A stretch of DNA of 64,000 nt from Cytobacillus firmus (GTDB lineage: Bacteria > Bacillota > Bacilli > Bacillales > Cytobacillaceae): positions 1,760,001 to 1,824,000 of the forward strand of contig NZ_CP098323.1 in the NCBI RefSeq assembly GCF_023657595.1. The letters run 5' to 3'. The position numbers were made by a program, and so were the translations under genes. Each line of letters begins with the position of its first letter. Within the stretch, counting starts at the first letter, position 1. Positions 57,018-64,000 of the stretch are shown one piece after another. The notes under the pieces were generated by a model. It made no database searches. It was not told the DNA's origin and saw only the letters and a program-made list of their open reading frames with translations.

Positions 57018-57485
57018 ATGAGCAAAGTGACTGAAACGGTGGAACAACTGGTCACCCCTATTGTGGATGAACTTAATTTAGAATTAGTCGACATTGAATA
57101 TGTAAAAGAAGGGAAAGACTGGTTCCTTCGCGTATTTATTGATAAAGAAACTGGTGTTGATATCGAGGAATGCGGAATGGTCAGTGAAAGGCTAAGCGAA
57201 AAGCTTGATGCTGAAGATCCGATTCCATACAACTATTTCTTGGAAGTTTCATCGCCGGGAGCTGAACGCCCTCTTAAGAAAGACAGTGATTTTATTAAAG
57301 CAGTCGGCAAGAATGTTTACATTAAAACATATGAGCCAATTGATGGTGAAAAGACGTTCGAAGGTGTGTTAACCCAATTTGACGGTGAGACCGTTACGGT
57401 AGAAGTCAAAATCAAAACAAGGAAGAAAAATATTGAAATTCCTTATGAGAAGGTAGCAAATGCCCGTTTAGCCGTTGTATTTTAA
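57018..57485 (+). CDS. rimP: Ribosome maturation factor RimP
   Basis: Needed for maturation of the 30S subunit. The 155 residues have the N-terminal domain with [20 protein letters not shown] and [19 protein letters not shown], the conserved [20 protein letters not shown] block, and the C-terminal SH3-like domain ([29 protein letters not shown]). AAGGAGGGAT precedes the ATG. First gene of the nusA-infB operon. Confidence 0.97.
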   Translation: MSKVTETVEQLVTPIVDELNLELVDIEYVKEGKDWFLRVFIDKETGVDIEECGMVSERLSEKLDAEDPIPYNYFLEVSSPGAERPLKKDSDFIKAVGKNVYIKTYEPIDGEKTFEGVLTQFDGETVTVEVKIKTRKKNIEIPYEKVANARLAVVF

Positions 57486-57507
57486 TAACGGCTGATTGCG
57501 GGCTTGC

Positions 57508-57585
57508 TTATTAAGAAAAGCTGAAGCGCCTTGCGCTATTGAAATACAAAATTCACTGCTTGTCTTAATAAGAAAGCGGAATTGC
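57508..57585 (-). repeat. Intergenic repeat, copy E (two partial pieces, reverse orientation)
   Basis: On the minus strand 57508-57538 reads AGCGCAAGGCGCTTCAGCTTTTCTTAA and 57563-57585 reads AGCAATTCCGCTTTCTTATT. Both resemble the GGCGCTTCCGCTTTTCTTATA end of the copies before dxr, with drift. Confidence 0.55.
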
Positions 57586-57638
57586 TGCTTTAGCGTTGAT
57601 CATTTTTTATAAGAGAAATAAAGGGGGATATAAATCTC

Positions 57639-58796
57639 ATGAGCAGTGAACTTTTGGATGCTCTGACATTGCTTGAGAAAGAAAAAGGCATTTCTCGCGA
57701 TGTGATTATCGAAGCCATTGAAGCTGCATTGGTGTCAGCCTACCGCAGAAACTTTAACCAGGCACAGAATGTGCGCATTGATTTAAACCTAGGGAACGGA
57801 ACGATGAGAGTCTTTGCCCGCAAAGAGGTAGTGGATGAAGTATTTGATCCGCGTCTTGAGATCTCTGCTGAGGATGCTCAAAAAATCAATCCGAACTACC
57901 AGGTGGAAGATGTCGTTGAAATGGAAGTAACACCTAAGGACTTTGGGCGCATCGCTGCCCAGACGGCAAAACAGGTAGTTACACAGCGTGTCCGTGAAGC
58001 GGAGAGAGGCATCATTTATTCTGAATTTATCGACCGTGAAGAAGATATTATGACGGGGATTGTTCAGCGTACAGATCCTAAGTTCATCTATGTGAGCCTT
58101 GGAAAGATTGAAGCGATCCTTCCGGCGAACGAACAAATGCCAAATGAGCGTTATCAGCCCCATGACCGCATTAAAGTCTTTATTACAAAGGTAGAAAAGA
58201 CAACAAAAGGTCCACAGATCTTCGTAAGCAGGACCCATCCTGGCCTGCTGAAGAGATTATTTGAGATCGAAGTTCCTGAAATCTATGATGGAACTGTAGA
58301 AATCAAATCCGTTGCGCGTGAAGCAGGGGACCGTTCCAAGATCTCGGTTCATTCTGACAATGAAGAAGTTGATCCTGTAGGTTCATGTGTAGGTCCTAAG
58401 GGCACACGTGTACAGGCGATAGTCAATGAGCTCAAGGGTGAGAAAATTGATATCGTAAAATGGTCCTCAGATCCTGTAGTATTCGTCGCAAATGCACTAA
58501 GTCCTTCAAAGGTGCTTGACGTAATCGTAAATGAAGATGACAAAGCAACAACTGTTGTAGTTCCTGATTATCAGCTTTCACTGGCAATTGGAAAGCGCGG
58601 ACAGAATGCCAGACTTGCAGCAAAGCTTACAGGCTGGAAAATAGACATCAAATCAGAAACAGATGCCCGTGAAGCCGGAATTTATCCGAGGGATGAAAAA
58701 CTGTTGAACTTTGATAATGATGATTATGAAAACGAAGACTATGAAAATGATGCAGACTTCGATTTTCAGGATGAACTTTTAGAGGAAAAAGAATAG
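57639..58796 (+). CDS. nusA: Transcription termination/antitermination factor NusA
   Basis: Binds RNA polymerase and controls pausing and termination. The 385 residues show the N-terminal polymerase-binding domain ([31 protein letters not shown]), the S1 domain ([20 protein letters not shown]), KH1 and KH2 ([39 protein letters not shown]) and an acidic, Asp/Glu/Asn-rich tail. AAGGGGG precedes ATG 57639. Confidence 0.98.
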   Translation: MSSELLDALTLLEKEKGISRDVIIEAIEAALVSAYRRNFNQAQNVRIDLNLGNGTMRVFARKEVVDEVFDPRLEISAEDAQKINPNYQVEDVVEMEVTPKDFGRIAAQTAKQVVTQRVREAERGIIYSEFIDREEDIMTGIVQRTDPKFIYVSLGKIEAILPANEQMPNERYQPHDRIKVFITKVEKTTKGPQIFVSRTHPGLLKRLFEIEVPEIYDGTVEIKSVAREAGDRSKISVHSDNEEVDPVGSCVGPKGTRVQAIVNELKGEKIDIVKWSSDPVVFVANALSPSKVLDVIVNEDDKATTVVVPDYQLSLAIGKRGQNARLAAKLTGWKIDIKSETDAREAGIYPRDEKLLNFDNDDYENEDYENDADFDFQDELLEEKE

Positions 58797-58813
58797 GGAA
58801 GAGGTGAATGATC

Positions 58814-59098
58814 GTGAACAATCGTAAAAAAGTTCCTTTGCGAAAATGTGTCGCTACCGGTGAAATGAGGCCGAAAAAAGAACTCGTTCGCATCGTTCGC
58901 TCCAAAGAAGGGGAAGTCTCTGTTGACCCGACCGGAAAAAAATCAGGTCGCGGGGCTTATCTTTCCAAAGAAAAGGAAGCAATTTTGTTAGCAAAGAAGA
59001 AGAATATCTTAGCCAATCATTTAGAAGTTTCCATAGATGATGTTATCTATGAAGAACTCTTGGAGTTAATAGAGAAGGAGAAACGGCAATCCAAATGA
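58814..59098 (+). CDS. rnpM: RNase P modulator RnpM (YlxR)
   Basis: YlxR family RNA-binding protein, reported in B. subtilis to bind and modulate RNase P. The 94 residues show [40 protein letters not shown] and [20 protein letters not shown], the conserved blocks of the family. The GTG at 58814 is seven bases after GAGGTG and gives [12 protein letters not shown]; the in-frame ATG at 58808 is one base from that site. The stop overlaps the next start. Confidence 0.92.
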   Translation: MNNRKKVPLRKCVATGEMRPKKELVRIVRSKEGEVSVDPTGKKSGRGAYLSKEKEAILLAKKKNILANHLEVSIDDVIYEELLELIEKEKRQSK

Positions 59099-59397
59099 AC
59101 TCAAATCAATGGATGTCATTGCTTGGCTTAGCCAATCGGGCACGGAAAATTACTTCGGGAGAAGAGCTTGCTGTTAAAGAGATCAGAAACGGCAAAGCAA
59201 AGCTTGTTTTGCTGTCTGCAGATGCATCCGCAAATACGGCAAAAAAAGTTACAGATAAATGTAAATCATTTGGGGTTCCATATAAGCTGATTCAAAACCG
59301 GGAAATGCTCGGCAAGGCTATAGGGAAGGAAGCCCGCGTTGTGGTGGCAGTGTTAGATGCCGGATTTGCAAAAAAGCTGTTAACGTTGCTCGATTAA
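59095..59397 (+). CDS. rplGA: L7Ae-like ribosomal protein YlxQ
   Basis: A 100-residue L7Ae/L30e-fold protein; the B. subtilis homologue binds kink-turn RNA. Blocks seen are [40 protein letters not shown] and [20 protein letters not shown]. It overlaps rnpM by four bases and is 19 bases from infB, as in the conserved nusA-infB cluster. Confidence 0.93.
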   Translation: MNSNQWMSLLGLANRARKITSGEELAVKEIRNGKAKLVLLSADASANTAKKVTDKCKSFGVPYKLIQNREMLGKAIGKEARVVVAVLDAGFAKKLLTLLD

Positions 59398-59416
59398 TAC
59401 TAGCGGGGGTGAAAGT

Positions 59417-61648
59417 ATGAGTAAAATGCGCGTTTATGAATATGCGAAAAAACATAACATTTCAAGCAAGGATGTTATTACAAAATTAAAAGACATGAAT
59501 ATTGAGGTTTCCAATCATATGACTACGATTGAGCCGGCGGCAGTCCAGAAGCTTGACGGTATTTTTATCAAGAATGACAGCCAGGCTCAAAAGCAGAGTA
59601 AACCTCAAAATCAGCAGAAGCCGCAGGGAAATCAAAAACCGGCTTCAAATAATAGTGCCGGCAATTCCACAGCTGCTAAAAGCAAGCCTCAGAATAAATC
59701 CGGTGAAAACAGAAGCCAGGGACAGGGCAGCCAGTCCGGCAAAAACTTCTCCGGCAATAACAGAGGCAATAACAACAACAGAAACAATAATAACAATAGA
59801 AACAATAACAATAACCGAAACAACAATAAGAATAAAAACAACAAAGGCAAACAGCAGCAGACGCATGTGGCCCCAGCTCCTAAAAAAGTGAAGGAGCTTC
59901 CTTCAAAAATTACTTTCAGCGAATCACTGACAGTAGCGGAACTGGGAAAGAAGCTTCACCGCGAGCCTTCTGAAATCATTAAAAAGCTATTTATGCTTGG
60001 TGTTATGGCAACCATTAACCAGGAACTTGATAAAGATGCGATTGAGCTGATTGCAGGTGAATACGGTGTTGAAGTAGAAGAAGAGATACTGGTTGATACA
60101 ACCGATCTTGAAGTATACTTCACTGAAGATGAAAATGCCCAACTGGTGGAACGTCCATCTGTTGTAACAATCATGGGACACGTTGACCATGGTAAAACAA
60201 CATTGCTTGACTCCATCCGCAACACGAAAGTAACTGCGGGAGAAGCAGGCGGAATCACTCAGCATATCGGAGCTTATCAAGTTGAAGAAAACGGCAAAAA
60301 GATTACTTTCCTTGATACTCCTGGACACGCTGCGTTCACAACTATGCGTGCCCGCGGTGCGAAAATTACCGATATAACAATTCTCGTTGTAGCAGCTGAT
60401 GACGGTGTTATGCCGCAAACAGTTGAAGCAATTAACCATGCGAAAGCAGCAGAAGTGCCAATCATTGTGGCTGTTAACAAAATGGATAAGGAAGCAGCAA
60501 ATCCTGACCGTGTTATGCAGGAATTGACTGAACATGGCCTGGTTCCAGAAGCTTGGGGCGGAGACACGATCTTTGTTCCGATCTCAGCTATTAAAGGCGA
60601 GGGAATTGATGAACTGCTTGAAATGATTCTTCTTGTAGGTGAAGTTGAAGAATATAAAGCAAATCCTGATCGCAATGCCGTTGGTACTGTTATCGAAGCA
60701 CAGCTTGACAAAGGACGCGGTTCAGTCGCGACTCTGCTTGTACAAAACGGTACATTAAAGGTAGGAGACCCTATCGTTGTCGGTAACTCATTTGGACGTG
60801 TCCGTGCAATGGTTAATGACCTTGGCCGCCGTGTGAAAACTGCCGGACCTTCAACTCCAGTTGAGATTACAGGTCTTAACGATGTTCCTCAAGCCGGTGA
60901 CCGCTTCGCTGTTCTTGATGATGAAAAGACTGCCCGCCAGGTTGGAGAAGCCCGTGCCCAACAGGCATTGCAGGCGCAAAGAAATGAAAAAACACGCGTA
61001 AGTCTGGATAACTTGTTTGAACATATGAAACAAGGGGAAATGAAAGACTTAAACATCGTTGTGAAAGCGGACGTTCAAGGTTCTGCGGAAGCATTGACTG
61101 CTGCTCTTCATAAAATTGATGTAGAAGGTGTTAATGTGCGTATCCTTCATACAGGTGTAGGTGCCATTAACGAGTCTGACATCACTTTAGCTGCTGCTTT
61201 CAACGCTATTGTGATCGGATTCAATGTACGTCCTGACAATAACGCGAAACGTGCAGCAGATGCAGAAAATGTTGACATCCGCCTGCACCGCATCATTTAC
61301 AAAGTAATTGAGGAAATCGAATTGGCGATGCAGGGTATGCTTGATCCTGAGTTCCAGGAAAAAATTATCGGCCAGGCTGAAGTACGCCAGACATTCAAAG
61401 TTTCCAAAATCGGTACAATTGCAGGTTCTTATGTTACGGATGGAAAAATAACCCGTGACAGCGGCGTTCGTTTAATCCGCGATGGAGTTGTAATTTTTGA
61501 AGGTGAAGTTGACGCTCTTAAGCGATTCAAAGATGACGCTAAAGAAGTAGCACAAGGCTATGAGTGCGGTATTACCATCAAAAACTTCAACGATGTCAAA
61601 GAAGGCGACGTAATCGAAGCATATATTATGGAAGAAGTGGAACGTTAA
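59417..61648 (+). CDS. infB: Translation initiation factor IF-2
   Basis: GTPase that brings initiator tRNA to the 30S subunit. The 743 residues have an N-terminal IF2N domain ([20 protein letters not shown]), a long polar linker (about 50-150) with an Asn/Arg run at about 111-145, a second IF2N-like segment, the G domain ([28 protein letters not shown]) and domains II-IV ending with [29 protein letters not shown] precedes ATG 59417. An internal start could give a shorter form, but I found no strong site. Confidence 0.99.
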   Translation: MSKMRVYEYAKKHNISSKDVITKLKDMNIEVSNHMTTIEPAAVQKLDGIFIKNDSQAQKQSKPQNQQKPQGNQKPASNNSAGNSTAAKSKPQNKSGENRSQGQGSQSGKNFSGNNRGNNNNRNNNNNRNNNNNRNNNKNKNNKGKQQQTHVAPAPKKVKELPSKITFSESLTVAELGKKLHREPSEIIKKLFMLGVMATINQELDKDAIELIAGEYGVEVEEEILVDTTDLEVYFTEDENAQLVERPSVVTIMGHVDHGKTTLLDSIRNTKVTAGEAGGITQHIGAYQVEENGKKITFLDTPGHAAFTTMRARGAKITDITILVVAADDGVMPQTVEAINHAKAAEVPIIVAVNKMDKEAANPDRVMQELTEHGLVPEAWGGDTIFVPISAIKGEGIDELLEMILLVGEVEEYKANPDRNAVGTVIEAQLDKGRGSVATLLVQNGTLKVGDPIVVGNSFGRVRAMVNDLGRRVKTAGPSTPVEITGLNDVPQAGDRFAVLDDEKTARQVGEARAQQALQAQRNEKTRVSLDNLFEHMKQGEMKDLNIVVKADVQGSAEALTAALHKIDVEGVNVRILHTGVGAINESDITLAAAFNAIVIGFNVRPDNNAKRAADAENVDIRLHRIIYKVIEEIELAMQGMLDPEFQEKIIGQAEVRQTFKVSKIGTIAGSYVTDGKITRDSGVRLIRDGVVIFEGEVDALKRFKDDAKEVAQGYECGITIKNFNDVKEGDVIEAYIMEEVER

Positions 61649-61929
61649 TGATAATTGGGCTTGCTGCCTGTGAATGTATCATTTATGACACACATTCTTT
61701 GAAAGAAAAACGGGCAGTTTTGCAGCGTATTCTAACCCGGCTGAAACAAAGATATAATGTTTCCGTATCTGAGGTGGACTATCAGGACCTATGGCAGAGG
61801 ACAAAAATTGCCATTGTGGCCGTTTCGTCCACTCAGGTTTCAACTGAGCACGAGCTGCAAAATGCGCTGAAAATGATTGATTCGTTCCCGGAAATTGAAC
61901 GGACAATTACAGATTTAGAGTGGCTTTAA
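61648..61929 (+). CDS. ylxP: YlxP, DUF503 family
   Basis: A 93-residue protein of a family whose function is unproven. The sequence shows the family layout: a beta strand IIGLAACECIIYDTHSLKEK, RAVLQRILTRLKQRYNVSVS, VDYQDLWQRTKIAIVAVSST and a C-terminal FPEIERTITDLEWL. Its ATG shares the infB stop (TAATG). It lies between infB and rbfA as in B. subtilis, which suggests a role in ribosome assembly. Confidence 0.93.
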   Translation: MIIGLAACECIIYDTHSLKEKRAVLQRILTRLKQRYNVSVSEVDYQDLWQRTKIAIVAVSSTQVSTEHELQNALKMIDSFPEIERTITDLEWL

Positions 61930-61945
61930 GAAGAGGTGATATAGA

Positions 61946-62308
61946 ATGAGCCTTAGAGCAAATCGGGTTGGGGAACAAATGAAAAAAGAACTTGGTGAAA
62001 TCATCAGCCGAAAAATCAAGGACCCGCGGGTTGGTTTTGTAACAGTCACTGATGTTCAAGTAACCGGGGATCTCCAGCAGGCAACCGTGTTTATCTCAGT
62101 TCTGGGTGATGAGGAACAAAGGGAGAATACGCTTCGCGGGCTGGCTAAAGCAAAAGGCTTTATCCGATCTGAAATCGGCCAGCGAATCCGGCTGCGGAAA
62201 ACACCGGAAATCCTTTTCGAATTTGATGAATCAATCGACTACGGCAACCGCATCGAATCGTTGCTTCATCAAATCCAGGACGAAGGTCGTTCCAAAGAAG
62301 AAGAATAA
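61946..62308 (+). CDS. rbfA: Ribosome-binding factor A
   Basis: Cold-shock-related 30S maturation factor that acts at the 16S rRNA 5' helix. The 120 residues show [60 protein letters not shown] and [20 protein letters not shown] with [24 protein letters not shown] precedes the ATG. A strong hairpin follows before truB. Confidence 0.98.
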   Translation: MSLRANRVGEQMKKELGEIISRKIKDPRVGFVTVTDVQVTGDLQQATVFISVLGDEEQRENTLRGLAKAKGFIRSEIGQRIRLRKTPEILFEFDESIDYGNRIESLLHQIQDEGRSKEEE

Positions 62309-62310
62309 TG

Positions 62311-62343
62311 AAATGGATAGACACTTTGTCTATCCATTTTTTT
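62311..62343 (+). terminator. Perfect terminator hairpin between rbfA and truB
   Basis: The perfect 13-bp stem AAATGGATAGACA/TGTCTATCCATTT has a CTT loop and a following T-run. It lies 3 bases after the rbfA stop and 32 bases before the truB start. Confidence 0.88.
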
Positions 62344-62374
62344 CTAAATACAAACAGACAAGGTGGTACATAAT

Positions 62375-63292
62375 ATGGAAGGAATTTTGCCGCTTTTTAA
62401 ACCTAAGGGAATGACTTCCCATGATTGTGTGTTCAGGCTGCGGAAGATTTTGCGAATGAAAAGAATCGGCCACACCGGAACACTGGACCCTGACGTGACA
62501 GGAGTACTTCCCATCTGCCTTGGGAGGGCAACGAAGGTGGCTGAATACATAACAGACGCAGGGAAATCTTATGAGGGAGAAGTCACAATAGGCTTTTCTA
62601 CAACAACGGAAGATGCATCTGGTGAAGTCGCAGAAAGGAAAGAAGTTTCATCACCTATTTCCAGAAATCAAGTGATGAAAGTGCTTCAAAGCCTGACAGG
62701 GGAAATTACACAGACTCCTCCAATGTATTCAGCAGTAAAGGTAAATGGCAAGCGCCTTTATGAATATGCAAGACAGGGAATAGAAGTGGAACGGCCGTCC
62801 AGGAAAGTTACTATCTACTCAATCGAACTTCTCGATGAGAGAGAGATGTTTGAGGGTGAGAATATTACTTTCCGTTTCCGTGTAGCCTGCAGCAAAGGTA
62901 CATACATCCGTACGCTTGCGGTCATGATTGGGAGTGAACTGGGATATCCTGCCCATATGTCTGAACTGGTTAGAATCCAGTCGGCCTCACTGACACTTGA
63001 TGATTGCCTGACTTTTGAAGAAATAGAAGACAGGGCCGAGAAGGGGACAATGGATGAGGTTCTTCGGCCTATGGAAGCCGCGCTTTCTCATTTGCCGAAA
63101 TTTCATATAAATGATAAAGTAGCAGAGAAAGTAAAAAATGGGGCTGTATTAACCATCCCTGATCATTTGTATGACACTAAAGGCCCAATCGCTATAGAGG
63201 GGGAGGAAGGTCTTGTTCTGGCGATTTATGAGCATCACCCCCGCAAACCAGGGTTAATGAAGCCAGTAAAGGTGTTAAGGAATGATCAATAA
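62375..63292 (+). CDS. truB: tRNA pseudouridine-55 synthase
   Basis: Makes the T-loop pseudouridine 55. The 305 residues show GILPLFKPKGMTSHDCVFRL, the catalytic-aspartate motif GHTGTLDPDVTGVLPICLGR, KSYEGEVTIGFSTTTEDASG, YSAVKVNGKRLYEYARQG and RVACSKGTYIRTLAVMIGSE. ATG 62375 is eight bases after AAGGTGG; the GTG at 62363 lies within that site and is rejected. Confidence 0.98.
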   Translation: MEGILPLFKPKGMTSHDCVFRLRKILRMKRIGHTGTLDPDVTGVLPICLGRATKVAEYITDAGKSYEGEVTIGFSTTTEDASGEVAERKEVSSPISRNQVMKVLQSLTGEITQTPPMYSAVKVNGKRLYEYARQGIEVERPSRKVTIYSIELLDEREMFEGENITFRFRVACSKGTYIRTLAVMIGSELGYPAHMSELVRIQSASLTLDDCLTFEEIEDRAEKGTMDEVLRPMEAALSHLPKFHINDKVAEKVKNGAVLTIPDHLYDTKGPIAIEGEEGLVLAIYEHHPRKPGLMKPVKVLRNDQ

Positions 63293-63358
63293 GCACTCGT
63301 TAAAAAGCTGTGCATTTATATAGGTCCAGGCTCTGTAGAGAAAAGGTGAATTATTACT

Positions 63359-64000
63359 ATGGAAGTTATTCATATACATCATCCCCATCGAATGGATAGA
63401 AACGAAATGCCTGAATTGGCAATAGCACTTGGCTATTTTGATGGTGTTCATCTGGGTCACCAGAAAGTCATCCGTGAAGCAAAATCAATAGCTGAACAAA
63501 AAGGATTAAAAAGTGCAGTCATGACATTTGATCCGCATCCCTCGGTTGTTTTGGGGAAAAGCGTTCAGCATGTGGAGTATATTACACCTCTTGAGGATAA
63601 AATTGGTATCATATCTGATCTAGGTATAGATTATTTGTTTGTTATCAATTTCACAAGGGAATTTGCTAATCTGCTGCCACAGGAGTTTGTTGACCAATAC
63701 CTGATTGGTCTTAATGCAAAACATGTCGTGGCAGGCTTTGATTATTCCTATGGACGAATGGGACGCGGCACAATGGAAACATTGCTGTTCCATTCGAGGG
63801 ATCAATTTGATTACTCGGTCGTTGCAAAGCTGGCAAAAGAAGACGAAAAAATCAGCTCTACGCTAATAAGGAAATATATTCGTGAAGGGAAAACGGCTGA
63901 GCTTCCCGGCCTTTTAGGAAGATATTATAAAACATCCGGAATCGTTATCCATGGTGACAAGAGAGGCCGGACAATCGGCTTTCCTACAGCGAATGTAGAC
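63359..64000 (+). CDS. ribF: Bifunctional riboflavin kinase/FAD synthetase, 3'-truncated by the window edge
   Basis: Makes FMN and FAD from riboflavin. The open frame of 214 codons starts at ATG 63359, eight bases after AAAAGGTGAA, and runs off the end. The N-terminal FAD synthetase domain is complete: ALGYFDGVHLGHQKVIREA, MTFDPHPSVV, AGFDYSYGRMGRG and the ISSTLIRKYIREG motif. The C-terminal kinase domain begins at SGIVIHGDKRGRTIGFPTAN and is cut after its Thr-Ala-Asn site. Order truB-ribF is as in B. subtilis. Confidence 0.97.
   Translation, partial: MEVIHIHHPHRMDRNEMPELAIALGYFDGVHLGHQKVIREAKSIAEQKGLKSAVMTFDPHPSVVLGKSVQHVEYITPLEDKIGIISDLGIDYLFVINFTREFANLLPQEFVDQYLIGLNAKHVVAGFDYSYGRMGRGTMETLLFHSRDQFDYSVVAKLAKEDEKISSTLIRKYIREGKTAELPGLLGRYYKTSGIVIHGDKRGRTIGFPTANVD

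Overview
The window is one continuous, almost entirely plus-strand block of core genome from a Gram-positive, low-to-moderate GC endospore-former type bacterium of the Bacillaceae. The evidence is gene order: rnhB-ylqG-ylqH-sucCD-dprA-topA-trmFO-xerC-hslVU-codY, then a complete fla/che operon, then rpsB-tsf-pyrH-frr-uppS-cdsA-dxr-rasP, then polC-rimP-nusA-rnpM-rplGA-infB-ylxP-rbfA-truB-ribF. This is the Bacillus subtilis chromosomal order with few departures. Strong AGGAGG-type ribosome binding sites, frequent TTG/GTG starts, PolC, CodY, SwrB, SwrD, FliY and CheC/CheD all fit Bacillus or a close relative (Cytobacillus/Mesobacillus-like); I cannot name the species.

Layout. 1-14.1 kb: the 3' part of rnhB, an orphan FliK-like/FlhB-like pair (ylqG, ylqH), succinyl-CoA synthetase, DNA uptake and topology genes, tRNA methylation, XerC recombinase, the HslVU protease and the nutritional repressor CodY. 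14.5-43.9 kb: about 35 genes for the flagellar basal body, hook, export gate, switch and chemotaxis, ending in sigD, a FapA-like (DUF342) gene, an unknown small gene and swrB. 43.9-52 kb: translation factors, UMP kinase, undecaprenyl-PP and phospholipid synthesis, the MEP-pathway enzyme Dxr and the site-2 protease RasP. 52-64 kb: PolC and the rimP-nusA-infB-rbfA-truB-ribF translation/RNA operon; ribF runs off the end.

How it fits together. The fla/che genes are tightly packed and often overlap, so translation is probably coupled; CodY, encoded immediately upstream, is a known repressor of this operon in B. subtilis. Within the operon there are two hairpins I consider notable: a terminator-like one between fliE and fliF, and one that separates a perfect Shine-Dalgarno from the TTG start of swrD/flbD.

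No prophage, transposase, CRISPR array, tRNA or rRNA gene was seen, and I did not find a clear new multi-gene system. The departures from the expected picture are: proS is missing between rasP and polC, where a structured, GC-rich intergenic repeat sits instead; a second family of short intergenic repeats (core AGCTCCAGCGCC ... CCGCTTTTCTTA) is scattered through five gene gaps; a FapA-like gene and a 103-residue unknown lie between sigD and swrB; and several leader hairpins and cre-like sites lie upstream of core genes.
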